Source of the DNA: a virus
DNA: 64,000 nt
IMG/VR virus record: IMGVR_UViG_3300027805_000008
Coordinates: 1-64,000 of that record
Direction: 5' to 3' (one strand)
Shown one piece after another: positions 10,269 to 18,903 of the stretch (position 1 is the stretch's first letter; every line of letters begins with the position of its first letter). The translations under genes were made by a program, and so were the position numbers. The notes below the pieces were generated by a model. That model saw nothing but the letters and a program-made list of their open reading frames with translations. It did not search any database and had not been told where the DNA came from.

Positions 10269-11501
10269 TTATCTACTTACTTCTTCCCAATCAAGCGATG
10301 CAAAAATATTAGCATTTGCTGCACTTGCTGCTGCAACTACAGATATCTCAAACCCTTGAGGTGTAAATGTATTTCTTTCTAATTGAAATTTAAATAAAGC
10401 TTCTTTTAATATATCTATAGTTCCAGAGCTTTGATTAGATCCACTTATAAAACCAGATGCCAATATTCTACCGCCAGTAATTGATGTTGCTGTTAAATTG
10501 TATTCTAATGAGCTATCTTCTCCAGCAGAAACCCAAGTTCCTCCACTAGTAGTTCCAGAAGCAACAATTTGCCATTGATAGTTTGTATTATTTGATGCTG
10601 CCATAATAGAAAGAGCTGTTAATATTGCAATTGCATCTAGATAATTTGATTTCAATCTAATTGAAACAATTGGATAATATGTTCCAGTAACAGCAAGTAC
10701 CGTTGGAGTAGTTACTGGTGTTGCTACAGCTTGCTGCATACCGTTAAGTTCATATCCACCTTCACTAATTACAGTTGAGCAGATTTGTTTTAACGTGCTA
10801 CTTGAGGCGGTGCCTGTTAGATTTTTAATTTCATATCTTAATGGTAAAGATGCTGTGGTTATATAGGTAGAAGATATCTTATTTGCGTGGTGAAAAGAAT
10901 GACAGTGAATAAATAATCCATCAATAATGAATCCCATTCTAACGCTTCCTACTCCAAGCCATTCGAAGTCCATCCATAGAATCTGAGCCTTGGTTAAATC
11001 TAATGTTATTCCAGAAGGACCAGTTCCATCAAGTTTGTCTATATTCCACTCAGATTGAGTTTTTACAGTTTCTACAATTTCTCCAGTATTGTAACTTCTT
11101 CTGACAAAAGAAGCAGTTGATGATTCTAGCTGGAAGTAAAATCCGTTTTGAGATCCAAAATAGCCGATTCTTTGTCTAAGTCCAGATTTTGCTGGAGATA
11201 GAACAAATGTATTTAAATTTAAAAGAGACTTTCCTGGTTGATAAGAAAATACTTTAGTTGTTTCTCTTATAATTTCAGAGCCAGAGCTTGAGTCTATAGC
11301 TAGGGTTATTAGTCCTTCATTAGCGCTAAAAGACTTTGTTCCTCCGCCAGTAATTTTAGTATTCCATAAACCATTATCTTTATATCTATGAGAAGAGTCA
11401 AACATGGTTAGCGGCAAAGATGTTCTTCCTCTTCCAAAGGCATCGCCATTTGTTAATTGATTAAAATTTATTTTTCCGTTGCTTGCAGATATAAGGGTCA
11501 T
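10269..11501 (-). CDS. Virion-associated protein of an aquatic-phage family (410 aa)
   Basis: A 410-aa protein with a TGTGPSGITLDLTK segment, WMDFEWLGVGSVRMGF and FIHCHSFHHANKI in the middle. I associate these with large uncharacterised structural proteins of cyanophages and other aquatic phages. The middle looks like a beta-sandwich (concanavalin-like). It overlaps the end of the upstream gene by one base. A role as a decoration or fibre protein is inferred from family context; it lies on the strand opposite the main structural block. Confidence 0.55.
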   Translation of the reverse strand: MTLISASNGKINFNQLTNGDAFGRGRTSLPLTMFDSSHRYKDNGLWNTKITGGGTKSFSANEGLITLAIDSSSGSEIIRETTKVFSYQPGKSLLNLNTFVLSPAKSGLRQRIGYFGSQNGFYFQLESSTASFVRRSYNTGEIVETVKTQSEWNIDKLDGTGPSGITLDLTKAQILWMDFEWLGVGSVRMGFIIDGLFIHCHSFHHANKISSTYITTASLPLRYEIKNLTGTASSSTLKQICSTVISEGGYELNGMQQAVATPVTTPTVLAVTGTYYPIVSIRLKSNYLDAIAILTALSIMAASNNTNYQWQIVASGTTSGGTWVSAGEDSSLEYNLTATSITGGRILASGFISGSNQSSGTIDILKEALFKFQLERNTFTPQGFEISVVAAASAANANIFASLDWEEVSR

Positions 11502-11767
11502 TAGTCTTCAACCACCAATATTGCTATTCTTGAAGGAACAAAAGATACTGCGTATATTTCTTCATAAGCTGCTAGCTCGATACTTAAAGTTTGTTCTGGT
11601 AAAAGTCTAAATCCATAATCATCTGTAGAGACACTAGAATTTCCTATAAAAATATTCACATCGCATACATTTTGAAAGATTACAGAAGAGCGTGATCGTA
11701 ACACATTCCAGTTAGTTAAATGTGTTGGAGATGACGATACATCTATTGTTTTATGTTTTAAGGTCAT
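11501..11767 (-). CDS. Small virion-type beta protein (88 aa), leaderless start
   Basis: MTLKHKTIDVSSSPTHL, then VIFQNVCDVNIFIGNSSVS and a strand-rich end. The profile resembles small phage proteins that accompany tail or capsid decoration genes. TATAAT sits exactly six bases before the ATG with no ribosome site, so the transcript is probably leaderless. It is coupled to the 410-aa gene by a TAATG overlap. Confidence 0.6.
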   Translation of the reverse strand: MTLKHKTIDVSSSPTHLTNWNVLRSRSSVIFQNVCDVNIFIGNSSVSTDDYGFRLLPEQTLSIELAAYEEIYAVSFVPSRIAILVVED

Positions 11768-11773
11768 TACTAC

Positions 11774-11779
11774 ATTATA
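11774..11779 (-). promoter_or_regulatory. -10 element for leaderless mRNA
   Basis: TATAAT followed by six bases and ATG (gene 11501-11767). Confidence 0.5.
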
Positions 11780-11787
11780 CCGCTAAA

Positions 11788-11827
11788 AAGGACAAAACCC
11801 AATCAGAGGCGGATCCGATTGGGTTCT
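11788..11827 (-). terminator. Rho-independent terminator
   Basis: In the leftward direction, AACCCAATC pairs with GATTGGGTT, followed by TTTTGTCCTTTTT. It ends the 12856-11925 operon and abuts the promoter of the next gene. Confidence 0.8.
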
Positions 11828-11924
11828 GCTGATCTTGCGATCATGTACTGGGAGCAAATTTTGGTGGGATGCTACAACCAGCACATATAGAGTATAAAAT
11901 ACTCTATATTTAAAGTCAAGCTTT

Positions 11925-12227
11925 TTAATCCCATAAGTGTTCTTGTTTTGGATCAAATCTCCATACAGATTCTTTGTATTTAACATTTTCAGTTAAGTCA
12001 TACAGAATATCCATAAGCATTTTACACTCATCATGTTTCCAAGATAAGTTACACTGTCCATCTTCTACGTTAAGACACTTGTTTAAATATGACTCAATTT
12101 TTTCTACCATCCACTTTAAAGCTTCAGTGGCTTTAGATACATCTTCGTAAACGTTTTTTTCGGCCCTATTCATTTTATAGGCTATTTGGTCAGCATATAT
12201 TTTTTTCACCATTCTCCTATCGGACAT
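11925..12227 (-). CDS. Small protein, unknown (100 aa)
   Basis: A mostly helical protein with KNVYEDVSKATEALKWMVEK and a conserved-looking end DPKQEHLWD. The longest frame starts MSDRRMVKK, but an AGGAG sits inside it, so a downstream GTG (codon 7) is an alternative start. It overlaps the upstream gene by 22 bp and is the last gene before a strong terminator. Not recognised. Confidence 0.6.
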   Translation of the reverse strand: MSDRRMVKKIYADQIAYKMNRAEKNVYEDVSKATEALKWMVEKIESYLNKCLNVEDGQCNLSWKHDECKMLMDILYDLTENVKYKESVWRFDPKQEHLWD

Positions 12228-12370
12228 GAAGAATTTTTTTCTTTTAACATATCAAAAATTTTTTTCTCTTCGACCAGGCATTCCTGATCTGTTTCCATGT
12301 ATAGACTGCAATTTTCGCATACAGAAATAACTTGTTTATAAAAATTTATATTATTATTTTGATCCATCAT
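12206..12370 (-). CDS. Small Cys-containing protein, unknown (54 aa)
   Basis: MMDQNNNINFYKQVISV, then CENC and a helical, lysine-rich part, ending SSCPIGEW. The start is an ATGATG lying 17 bp inside the upstream gene, whose last codons encode a different frame. It has four cysteines, so a metal site is possible. Unknown function. Confidence 0.55.
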   Translation of the reverse strand: MMDQNNNINFYKQVISVCENCSLYMETDQECLVEEKKIFDMLKEKNSSCPIGEW

Positions 12371-12575
12371 TGTCTTCATAGCCTGGAGTAAATGACGGGG
12401 CTGGACCCAGCAGGTAGCCTTGATTATGATATTCAACCATTTTTGATACATCTTCTGGACCCACAAGTTTATTTGCTATAAGTGTAAGTAGATCATAAAT
12501 TCTATGTAGCATAATATAATTGACCATAGGTAAATTATCTTCTAAATTTTGTGGCTGTTCATTATTTTCAGTCAT
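12354..12575 (-). CDS. Small helical protein, unknown (73 aa)
   Basis: MTENNEQPQNLEDNLPMVNY, then IMLHRIYDLLTLIANKLVG and a glycine/proline-rich end. The central hydrophobic helix is interrupted by charges, so it is not clearly a membrane segment. It overlaps both neighbours in this compact leftward operon. Not recognised. Confidence 0.55.
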   Translation of the reverse strand: MTENNEQPQNLEDNLPMVNYIMLHRIYDLLTLIANKLVGPEDVSKMVEYHNQGYLLGPAPSFTPGYEDNDGSK

Positions 12576-12684
12576 TTGGTCTTCCTAAGTCTTCCCAAAA
12601 CTTTTCACGCCCCATAGCGTCAGTTTCTTTTATTGTTCCGCCATCAGTTTCTATATGATTCAACCGATCTTTTGAGTTCTCCAT
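12568..12684 (-). CDS. Small charged protein (38 aa)
   Basis: MENSKDRLNHIETDGGTI then MGREKFWEDLGRPND. It overlaps the downstream start by 8 bp and the upstream gene by 41 bp. Overlap size and lack of a clear ribosome site lower confidence, but its frame fills the gap between two better genes. Confidence 0.45.
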   Translation of the reverse strand: MENSKDRLNHIETDGGTIKETDAMGREKFWEDLGRPND

Positions 12685-12856
12685 AAGATTCCAATCCCAT
12701 ATTATTTTTATACTGACAAGATAAACAGTATAGATAAATTATACCTTCGTTTGTTTCGTTACACATTAAAGGGCCTTGATCCATAGGACATTCAAGTCTA
12801 GGAACAAGGCCCTTCTCTGCGAGCAAAAGGTACTCAGACACGTACTGTATCTTCAT
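12644..12856 (-). CDS. Zinc-ribbon-like protein (70 aa)
   Basis: LECPMDQGPLMC and, 13 residues later, YCLSCQYKN give C-x7-C ... C-x2-C, a zinc-ribbon-like set. It begins MKIQYVSEYLLLAEKG after a GAAAGGAAGGTAC ribosome site. The gene follows the lysin gene by 12 bp and may be cotranscribed with it. Function unknown. Confidence 0.6.
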   Translation of the reverse strand: MKIQYVSEYLLLAEKGLVPRLECPMDQGPLMCNETNEGIIYLYCLSCQYKNNMGLESYGELKRSVESYRN

Positions 12857-12868
12857 GTACCTTCCTTT

Positions 12869-13423
12869 CTAATTTTTGAATTCTGCTAGGAATTCTCTAT
12901 ATCTTGCCCCATTAAGGGAAGACCATGATGACCAATCGATTCCGCCTTTAGTCATATAATACGTTATCTCTGCGTTAATTACTGGATCAAACAATAAAAT
13001 GTTTGACTTTAGATCAAATTTTTCTTTACGATCAATGCCGAGTTCACCCAACATATTAATCTGAAAAATTCCGTAGGAACTGTCTCCAGTTTTCCTGTTA
13101 CCATTGTAAGCCATAGGCCTTGAATTGGATTCTGACTTAGCAATAGCCCAAGCCTGTTTAAGGGCTTTTCCTTCAAAGCCAACAGCTGATAGAAGTTCTT
13201 TTAGTTCTTCGTCTGTTAGCATCTCAGAAGGCTTGTACACAGTAGTGCTGTACTTCTCTAAGGTTTCTTTCTTTAGTTGTACTGTTGATTTCACAGGTGT
13301 TTCTACCTGCAATGCTTGAGTTGCTGTTGGTCCAGGCTGGACAGTAAATAAAAATAATGTTATCATTCCTATATACGACCAGTTATGAGCAACATCGCTC
13401 AAACGTTGTTTTACTTTCTCCAT
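12869..13423 (-). CDS. Membrane-anchored lytic transglycosylase / lysozyme-like endolysin
   Basis: The domain QAWAIAKSESNSRP with SSYGIFQINM is the transglycosylase (lysozyme-like) fold; the Glu in AKSES is the probable catalytic acid and YGIFQIN is the usual substrate-groove motif. Residues about 15-30 (SYIGMITLFLFTV) form a signal-anchor-like segment, followed by a T/V/K-rich linker, so the enzyme may be exported before acting on peptidoglycan. The ATG eight bases after AAGGAGG is chosen over one two bases after it. 184 aa. Confidence 0.75.
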   Translation of the reverse strand: MEKVKQRLSDVAHNWSYIGMITLFLFTVQPGPTATQALQVETPVKSTVQLKKETLEKYSTTVYKPSEMLTDEELKELLSAVGFEGKALKQAWAIAKSESNSRPMAYNGNRKTGDSSYGIFQINMLGELGIDRKEKFDLKSNILLFDPVINAEITYYMTKGGIDWSSWSSLNGARYREFLAEFKN

Positions 13424-13457
13424 TGGCATTTCCTCCTTTAGAGATAACGAACTATAA

Positions 13458-13486
13458 TAATAACATTACTTGGCAGTAGGTGTCAA
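13458..13486 (-). promoter_or_regulatory. Sigma70-type promoter for the lysin gene
   Basis: TTGACA, 17 bp, TTATTA. The perfect -35 contrasts with the early promoters, which have none. Confidence 0.65.
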
Positions 13487-13507
13487 GCCAGTCAACCAGA
13501 AACTAAT

Positions 13508-14500
13508 ATGAATATATCACTATATATACCAAGATCAGGCCTAAACCCAGCAGTAGGCTTTGGTTATGCAGCACAACATATGGTTAAATCTTTACAAAGC
13601 TTAGGACATTCTGTTAGCTGGTCAAATCCAAATGCACAACTACAATTAAATTTTACACAACCACATTTGTATAAGAGACACAAAAATCAATATCAGATTG
13701 GTTATACTCCTTGGGAATCAACTGGAATGCGAAGAGACTGGGTCGATACATTAAATGATTGCGACGAAGTCTGGGCAACGTCTACTTGGAATGCTGATGT
13801 GTATAAAGAGAATGGCGTAGATAAAGATATAACTATTTACCCGCATGGTATAGAAGAAGTTTGGACTCCTTATAAAAGGCTTGTTGGAAATACGTTTAAG
13901 TTTTTGCATGTTGGGGAGCCATCTCCAAGAAAAAGCGGGCAGTTAGTTGTTGATACCTTTATCAAACTATTCGGTAATAACCCAAAGTATCATCTAACAG
14001 TTAAAGCTCATCATAGTTCTACTATAAGAATATATGATAAGTATATGCGTTTAGTTTCTCCGACAGATGTATATAGTAATATAACTATAGTTACAGATGA
14101 ATATGAGATTGAGCAGTTGGTTAATTTATACCACCGTCATCATTGTTTGATTTATCCAACCTGGGGAGAAGGATTTGGTTTTATTCCAGCACAAGCCCTA
14201 GCATCTGGAATGCCTACAATAACGACATTCCCCTGGGCGGAGTATAAAGAATTTATTGGTCCGCTAAAGCTAAAGTCTACACTTACAACTGAGACTTTGC
14301 CTAAAGCAGTTGGTGATGCCCATGTTGGTCAGATGTTTAAACCAGATGAAAATCATTTAGCAGAACAAATGTTAGATGTTGTTGATAATTTTAAAGCATA
14401 TGCAGGATACTATTTTTCTCAGTCGCCTGAAATACATGAAAAGTTCAATTGGATTAAGTTGACTAAGAATGCGTTTAGTCATTTAGAGGAAAAATTTTAA
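13508..14500 (+). CDS. GT4-family glycosyltransferase
   Basis: A 330-aa GT-B fold protein. Residues 8-20 (PRSGLNPAVGFGY) form the acceptor loop, FLHVGEPSPRKSG (132-144) is the donor-side strand and loop, and YPTWGEGFGFIP (216-227) is the nucleotide-sugar signature. The GT4 E-x7-E motif starts at E221, but the second Glu is Gln (Q229), which may alter activity. It probably glycosylates a virion protein or a host surface component. The gene stands alone ahead of nrdJ. Confidence 0.8.
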   Translation: MNISLYIPRSGLNPAVGFGYAAQHMVKSLQSLGHSVSWSNPNAQLQLNFTQPHLYKRHKNQYQIGYTPWESTGMRRDWVDTLNDCDEVWATSTWNADVYKENGVDKDITIYPHGIEEVWTPYKRLVGNTFKFLHVGEPSPRKSGQLVVDTFIKLFGNNPKYHLTVKAHHSSTIRIYDKYMRLVSPTDVYSNITIVTDEYEIEQLVNLYHRHHCLIYPTWGEGFGFIPAQALASGMPTITTFPWAEYKEFIGPLKLKSTLTTETLPKAVGDAHVGQMFKPDENHLAEQMLDVVDNFKAYAGYYFSQSPEIHEKFNWIKLTKNAFSHLEEKF

Positions 14501-14592
14501 TACCCCTTCCCCTTTATATTAAAGTTTGGTAGAATTAGACTTCAACTAAAAATTATATAACCGCAAGGCGGAGAAAAGGTGTTATTTTAAAA

Positions 14593-16527
14593 ATGTCAAA
14601 AACTATTGCAAACCCATACGAAAACTTTATTGCTCTGTCTCGCTATGCTAGATGGATTCCAGAAGAAGGCCGACGTGAGACATGGGGAGAGACAGTAGAT
14701 AGATATTTTTCTTTCATGATTGATCACCTAAAAGAAAACTATAATTATATTCCAACTGAAAAGCTTGTTGCGGAATTAAAAGAGGCTGTATTCAATAGGA
14801 ATGTTATGCCATCAATGCGAGCAGTAATGACTTCTGGAGCAGCATTAGATAGAGATCACGTAGCTGGATATAACTGTTCATTTGTTCCAGTAGATAACCC
14901 TCGTTCATTTGATGAGACAATGTATATTCTTATGTGTGGAACAGGTGTTGGCTTCTCTGTTGAATATAAATATGTTAACAAGCTTCCTGCCGTCCCAGAG
15001 TCACTAGAAAAGTCAGATACAGTAATTGTTGTAGAAGATTCAAAGCAGGGATGGGCAAAGGCTTATCGTGAACTCTTGGCTTTGCTATGGACAGGACATA
15101 TTCCAGCAATCGATGTATCTAAAGTTCGTCCAGCAGGAGCAAGACTTAAAACAATGGGTGGACGTTCATCTGGACCGCAACCACTTGTTAATCTTTTTGA
15201 TTTTACAATTGCAAAGTTTAAGAATGCAGTAGGTCGTCAACTAAAGCCTATTGAGGCACACGACATTATGTGTAAGATTGGTGAAGTGGTAGTTGTCGGC
15301 GGAGTAAGACGTTCTGCCATGATTTCTCTTTCTAATATTAACGATATTGAAATGGCAGCAGCCAAGTCTGGTAACTGGTGGGAAAATAATACCCAACGTG
15401 CACTTTCAAATAATTCAGTGGCATATTCTCGTAAGCCACAAATGGAGCAGTTTATTGCAGAATGGAAGAATCTGTATGATTCAAAATCGGGAGAACGAGG
15501 TATATACAACGTGGCCGCAGCTCAAGCCCAAGCAGCCAAGTATGGAAGAAGAGATCCAGATATACACTATGGAACTAACCCTTGTTCAGAGATTATTCTA
15601 CGTCCTTACCAGTTTTGTAACCTTTCAGAAGTCGTACTACGTGAAAATGATACAAAGAAAGATATTGAACGTAAAGTAGAACTTGCTACAATTCTTGGAA
15701 CATGGCAGTCCACTCTAACAGATTTTAAATATCTTCGTAAAATTTGGAAAGACAACACAGAAGAAGAGCGTCTGCTTGGGGTGTCTTTGACTGGACAATT
15801 TGGACACAAGTTTATGTCAGGTAAAGAAGATCTTGTTTCACTAGAAGCTTTTTTAATGACTCTTAGAGAATCAGCAAGAGCAAAGAATAAAGATGAGGCT
15901 GGGAAAATTGGGATTCCAGAGTCTGCCGCTATTACATGCGTAAAGCCATCTGGAACAGTATCTCAATTGGTCGGGGTGTCTTCAGGAATGCATGCTTGGC
16001 ATTCTCCATATTATATTCGTACAGTACGTGGCTCAAAAGGAGATCCAATTTCTACATTTTTGAAAGAAGTTGGAATTCCCGTAGAAGATGATGTAATGAA
16101 GCCAAACGATACATATGTATTCTCATTTCCAGTTAAAGCACCAGAAGGTGCAATTGTTAGAAATGATTTAACCGCTATTGAGCATCTAAATATTTGGTTG
16201 GTTTATCAACGTGCATGGTGTGAGCATAAACCATCTATTACAGTTTCTGTAAAAGAAGATGAGTGGATGGAAGTTGGGGCCTGGGTATATAAGCATTTTG
16301 ATGAGGTGTCTGGAATTTCATTCCTTCCTCATTCAGATCACTCATATAAGCAGGCGCCGTATCAAGAAGTCACAAAAGAAGAATACGAGGCGCTCCTTGC
16401 AAAAATGCCAAATGATATTCGCTGGGAAGACTTATCTTTTTATGAAACAGAAGATGGAACTTCAACAAATGCCACTCTAGCCTGTACTTCAGACGGAAAT
16501 TGCGAGATTGTAGACATTTCCGCTTAA
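14593..16527 (+). CDS. nrdJ: Adenosylcobalamin-dependent (class II) ribonucleoside-triphosphate reductase
   Basis: 644 aa, matching the monomeric B12-dependent RTPR (Lactobacillus leichmannii type), which is about 740 aa. Seen: C95 (GYNCSF), the radical site N-P-C331-S-E333, C342 (FCNLSE), the phosphate loop PSGTVSQLVGVSS and a C-terminal CTSDGNC redox pair. It makes deoxynucleotides for replication and needs host B12 rather than oxygen or iron. It is about 100 aa shorter than the bacterial enzyme. A TAGAAT -10 lies about 60 bp upstream; there is no room for a cobalamin riboswitch. Confidence 0.9.
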   Translation: MSKTIANPYENFIALSRYARWIPEEGRRETWGETVDRYFSFMIDHLKENYNYIPTEKLVAELKEAVFNRNVMPSMRAVMTSGAALDRDHVAGYNCSFVPVDNPRSFDETMYILMCGTGVGFSVEYKYVNKLPAVPESLEKSDTVIVVEDSKQGWAKAYRELLALLWTGHIPAIDVSKVRPAGARLKTMGGRSSGPQPLVNLFDFTIAKFKNAVGRQLKPIEAHDIMCKIGEVVVVGGVRRSAMISLSNINDIEMAAAKSGNWWENNTQRALSNNSVAYSRKPQMEQFIAEWKNLYDSKSGERGIYNVAAAQAQAAKYGRRDPDIHYGTNPCSEIILRPYQFCNLSEVVLRENDTKKDIERKVELATILGTWQSTLTDFKYLRKIWKDNTEEERLLGVSLTGQFGHKFMSGKEDLVSLEAFLMTLRESARAKNKDEAGKIGIPESAAITCVKPSGTVSQLVGVSSGMHAWHSPYYIRTVRGSKGDPISTFLKEVGIPVEDDVMKPNDTYVFSFPVKAPEGAIVRNDLTAIEHLNIWLVYQRAWCEHKPSITVSVKEDEWMEVGAWVYKHFDEVSGISFLPHSDHSYKQAPYQEVTKEEYEALLAKMPNDIRWEDLSFYETEDGTSTNATLACTSDGNCEIVDISA

Positions 16528-16539
16528 AGGGTATATAAT
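16511..16539 (+). promoter_or_regulatory. Promoter before the holin-like gene
   Basis: TAGACA, 17 bp, TATAAT, overlapping the end of nrdJ. The leader can form a CTGGGC/GCCCAG hairpin just before the ribosome site. Confidence 0.5.
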
Positions 16540-16598
16540 AAATATTGGGGTAACTCCCAAAATTCCTGGGCATAAGGCCCAGAAATAAGGAGGATCTT

Positions 16599-16823
16599 AT
16601 GAAACAAGATCTTAACAATGATGGAAAGGTAACTATGCAAGAGAAAATTCTAGCAGCGTTAGCAAGCTATGGTCGTCACTTTTTGGGTGCAGCCATTGCT
16701 CTTTACATGACTGGAAATACTGACCCAGGAGACTTAATCAAGGGTGGTATTGCAGCCATTTTGCCAGTAATTCTTAAAGCGCTTAATACTAATGAGCCAG
16801 CTTTTGGATTTACTAAGAAGTAA
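16599..16823 (+). CDS. Holin-like membrane protein with EF-hand-like N-terminus (74 aa)
   Basis: DLNNDGKVTMQEK (residues 4-16) looks like an EF-hand/dockerin calcium loop. Two hydrophobic segments follow: LGAAIALYM (about 29-37) and GGIAAILPVILKAL (about 49-62). Small actinophage membrane proteins with this layout are often called holins. An AAGGAGG ribosome site and a hairpin leader precede it, and a terminator follows. It is not adjacent to the lysin, so holin function is inferred from shape only. Confidence 0.55.
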   Translation: MKQDLNNDGKVTMQEKILAALASYGRHFLGAAIALYMTGNTDPGDLIKGGIAAILPVILKALNTNEPAFGFTKK

Positions 16824-16845
16824 ATTTAACAAGTAATTAGGATGG

Positions 16846-16882
16846 CTCCTATGCTAAAATGAGCATAGGAGTTTTCCTATTT
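16846..16882 (+). terminator. Rho-independent terminator
   Basis: CTCCTATGCT (16846-16855) pairs with AGCATAGGAG (16862-16871), followed by TTTTCCTATTT. It ends the nrdJ-to-holin unit just before the tail-fibre genes. Confidence 0.8.
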
Positions 16883-16896
16883 AGGAGATTTAGCAA

Positions 16897-17244
16897 ATGG
16901 CAGGACAAAGAAATTTTGAAGTAGATCAAAATACTACTTTTACTTTTACAGTTGAATATAAGGACAATGACGGTGACCCTATTGTGCTTACTAACTGTTC
17001 TGCAAAAATGCAGGTTCGTGATACAAAGGGTGGCAGCAAATTAGCCTTTTCTCTTACTTCTCCATCTGGCGGAATAATTATTGATGAGCCTAATGGAAAA
17101 TTGACTATTAAGATGACTCCAACTCAAACAAATAAATTATTTTATCCAAAGTCTTCGTATGACATTATGTTGACTGATAGCAATCTAAATAAAACAAAAT
17201 TGCTTGAAGGATTTATTAGTCTAAGTAGATCGGTAACATTATAA
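16897..17244 (+). CDS. Tail/baseplate Ig-like adaptor protein (115 aa)
   Basis: The frame MAGQRNFEVDQNTTFTFTVEY, CSAKMQVRDTKGGS and KLLEGFISLSRSV follows the pattern of small beta-sandwich phage proteins (BppU-N/Ig-like: sensor strand, AKMQVR, LEG, final strands) that join fibres to the baseplate. The start has a good AGGAG site. It opens the fibre gene cluster, and its TAATG overlap couples it to the next gene. Confidence 0.65.
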   Translation: MAGQRNFEVDQNTTFTFTVEYKDNDGDPIVLTNCSAKMQVRDTKGGSKLAFSLTSPSGGIIIDEPNGKLTIKMTPTQTNKLFYPKSSYDIMLTDSNLNKTKLLEGFISLSRSVTL

Positions 17245-17708
17245 TGCCTATTACAAATAATAATAATAATCCTACGGTTGTAGTAACAGAACAGGTAAAC
17301 AAGGTTCTTGTTGCCTCCCCTGGTCCACAGGGTCCCCGTGGAAAAACTATTTTAAATGGCAATGGTGCCCCAGCAGACAATTTGGGATTTGATGGAGACT
17401 TTTATTATGACAAAGAAACAACAAGATTTTATGGACCAAAGCCACTAGATGGCTCTTGGGCTGGAGCAAACAACTTCCTTTTAAACAGGGAATATTTCCT
17501 TGATTTCTCTTGGGAAATGGCTCAGTTGGTAGGCCCAGTAAATGGGGTTTATTCTATTGAAATTGATCATGGGCTAGGATTTCATCCAAACGTCACGGTA
17601 AAAACAAGTGGCGGAGATATATTAGAAACAGGAATAGACTATAATAGTATTAATAAAATAACACTGATAATGGCTCAACCATTCTCAGGGACAGCATATC
17701 TGTCTTAG
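17244..17708 (+). CDS. Tail-fibre protein with collagen-like segment (154 aa)
   Basis: The segment SPGPQGPRGK is a short Gly-X-Y collagen-like repeat, followed by GDFYYDKETTRFYGPK, a motif (GDFYY/IYYN...) that recurs in the next two genes. The C-terminal part is beta-rich with a putative receptor-binding end. It is one of several serial fibre subunits. Trimerisation through the collagen-like segment is inferred. Confidence 0.65.
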   Translation: MPITNNNNNPTVVVTEQVNKVLVASPGPQGPRGKTILNGNGAPADNLGFDGDFYYDKETTRFYGPKPLDGSWAGANNFLLNREYFLDFSWEMAQLVGPVNGVYSIEIDHGLGFHPNVTVKTSGGDILETGIDYNSINKITLIMAQPFSGTAYLS

Positions 17709-17721
17709 AGGAGCAAAGTAA

Positions 17722-18903
17722 ATGGCAAGAAAATTTGTAGTTAGTATTGATCTTAACAGAAATGAACTTATCAATGCTAAAATTCACAACTTACCTGCGG
17801 CCCCAACACTATATACACTTGGTCAGATTTACTACAATACAACTGATAACAAGATGTATTACTACAATGGGCTGGAAGCACCTAATGGTCCATGGATGCC
17901 AATGTCTGGCTCCGAAGAGGTTATTCAAGATGTAATCTATAGCACTCTTCAAGAGGGCGAGGGCATAGATCTTTCCTATAATGATCCAGCAGGAACTTTA
18001 ACTATATCAGTAGAAGATGCTAGCACATCAAATAAAGGTGCCGCATCATTTAATTCAGATGACTTTAATGTAAACACTGGACATGTAGAACTTGAAGACA
18101 CAGTTGTAAAATCTGTAACAACAGATTCTGGCGCACTAACTCCTTCATCACACGGAATATCAATTCTAGGCGGAGAAGGAATTGATGTAACCCATACTGG
18201 AACATCAATTACTGTAGCTGGAGAAGATGCATCTACAACAAATAAAGGTGTGGCTTCTTTTGCAACAGCAGACTTTAATGTAACATCTGGCGCAGTATCG
18301 ATCAAAAACGTAGACCTTGGCTCACAAACCACTGGTAATTACGTTGCCACTATTGCTGGAACAGAAAATGAAATTACAGTAAGTGGTTCTGGATCAGAAA
18401 CCGCAGCAGTAACAATAGGATTACCAGATAACGTAACTATCACAAATAACTTAAATGTTGGTGGAGACCTAAACGTATCTGGATCAATTAACTCTGTTAA
18501 TACCACTCAAGTTAATATATCTGATAACTATATTAACCTTAACAGCGATATGCCAGAAGAGAATACTCCTTCTGTAGATGCTGGAATTAAAGTCCATCGT
18601 GGAATAGAAGCAGATGTTGACATAAAATGGAATGAAACGTCAAATGAGTGGCAACTAACAAATGATGGATCAAACTACTATGGAATAACAAGAAAGTTTT
18701 CTAGTGTACTTTCAACTTCAGCAACAACATATATGGTTGCTCATAACTTAAATACTAGAGATGTTGTTGTTCAGATATACGAAACTGGATCTCCATATGC
18801 TCAAATAGAAGCAGATGTTGAGCACACTAACTTAAATGAAATTACAATAAAGTTTGCAGTTGCTCCTTCAGCAGGAGAATATAGGGTGGTTGTAACAGGA
18901 TAA
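17722..18903 (+). CDS. Tail-fibre protein with tandem EDAST repeats (393 aa)
   Basis: Residues 97-130 and 167-200 form two copies of a VEDASTSNKGAASF-like repeat with a DFNV-x-x-G-x-V tail, a module of phage fibres. The N-terminal IYYNTTDNKMYYYNG motif matches the next gene. The end (YMVAHNLNTRDVVVQIYETG) resembles the C-terminal receptor-binding end of fibres. It probably trimerises. Confidence 0.65.
   Translation: MARKFVVSIDLNRNELINAKIHNLPAAPTLYTLGQIYYNTTDNKMYYYNGLEAPNGPWMPMSGSEEVIQDVIYSTLQEGEGIDLSYNDPAGTLTISVEDASTSNKGAASFNSDDFNVNTGHVELEDTVVKSVTTDSGALTPSSHGISILGGEGIDVTHTGTSITVAGEDASTTNKGVASFATADFNVTSGAVSIKNVDLGSQTTGNYVATIAGTENEITVSGSGSETAAVTIGLPDNVTITNNLNVGGDLNVSGSINSVNTTQVNISDNYINLNSDMPEENTPSVDAGIKVHRGIEADVDIKWNETSNEWQLTNDGSNYYGITRKFSSVLSTSATTYMVAHNLNTRDVVVQIYETGSPYAQIEADVEHTNLNEITIKFAVAPSAGEYRVVVTG

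Noticed and set aside
11783-11986. 67-codon leftward frame at the end of the small operon
   Set aside because: It overlaps the terminator hairpin and the end of a better gene, and has no ribosome site.
14510-14592. Cobalamin riboswitch upstream of the B12-dependent reductase
   Set aside because: The leader is at most about 80 bases, too short for a cobalamin riboswitch, and the B12 box is not visible.
15237-15509. Leftward 90-codon frame inside nrdJ
   Set aside because: It is antisense to a highly conserved enzyme gene and has no leader; it is a shadow.
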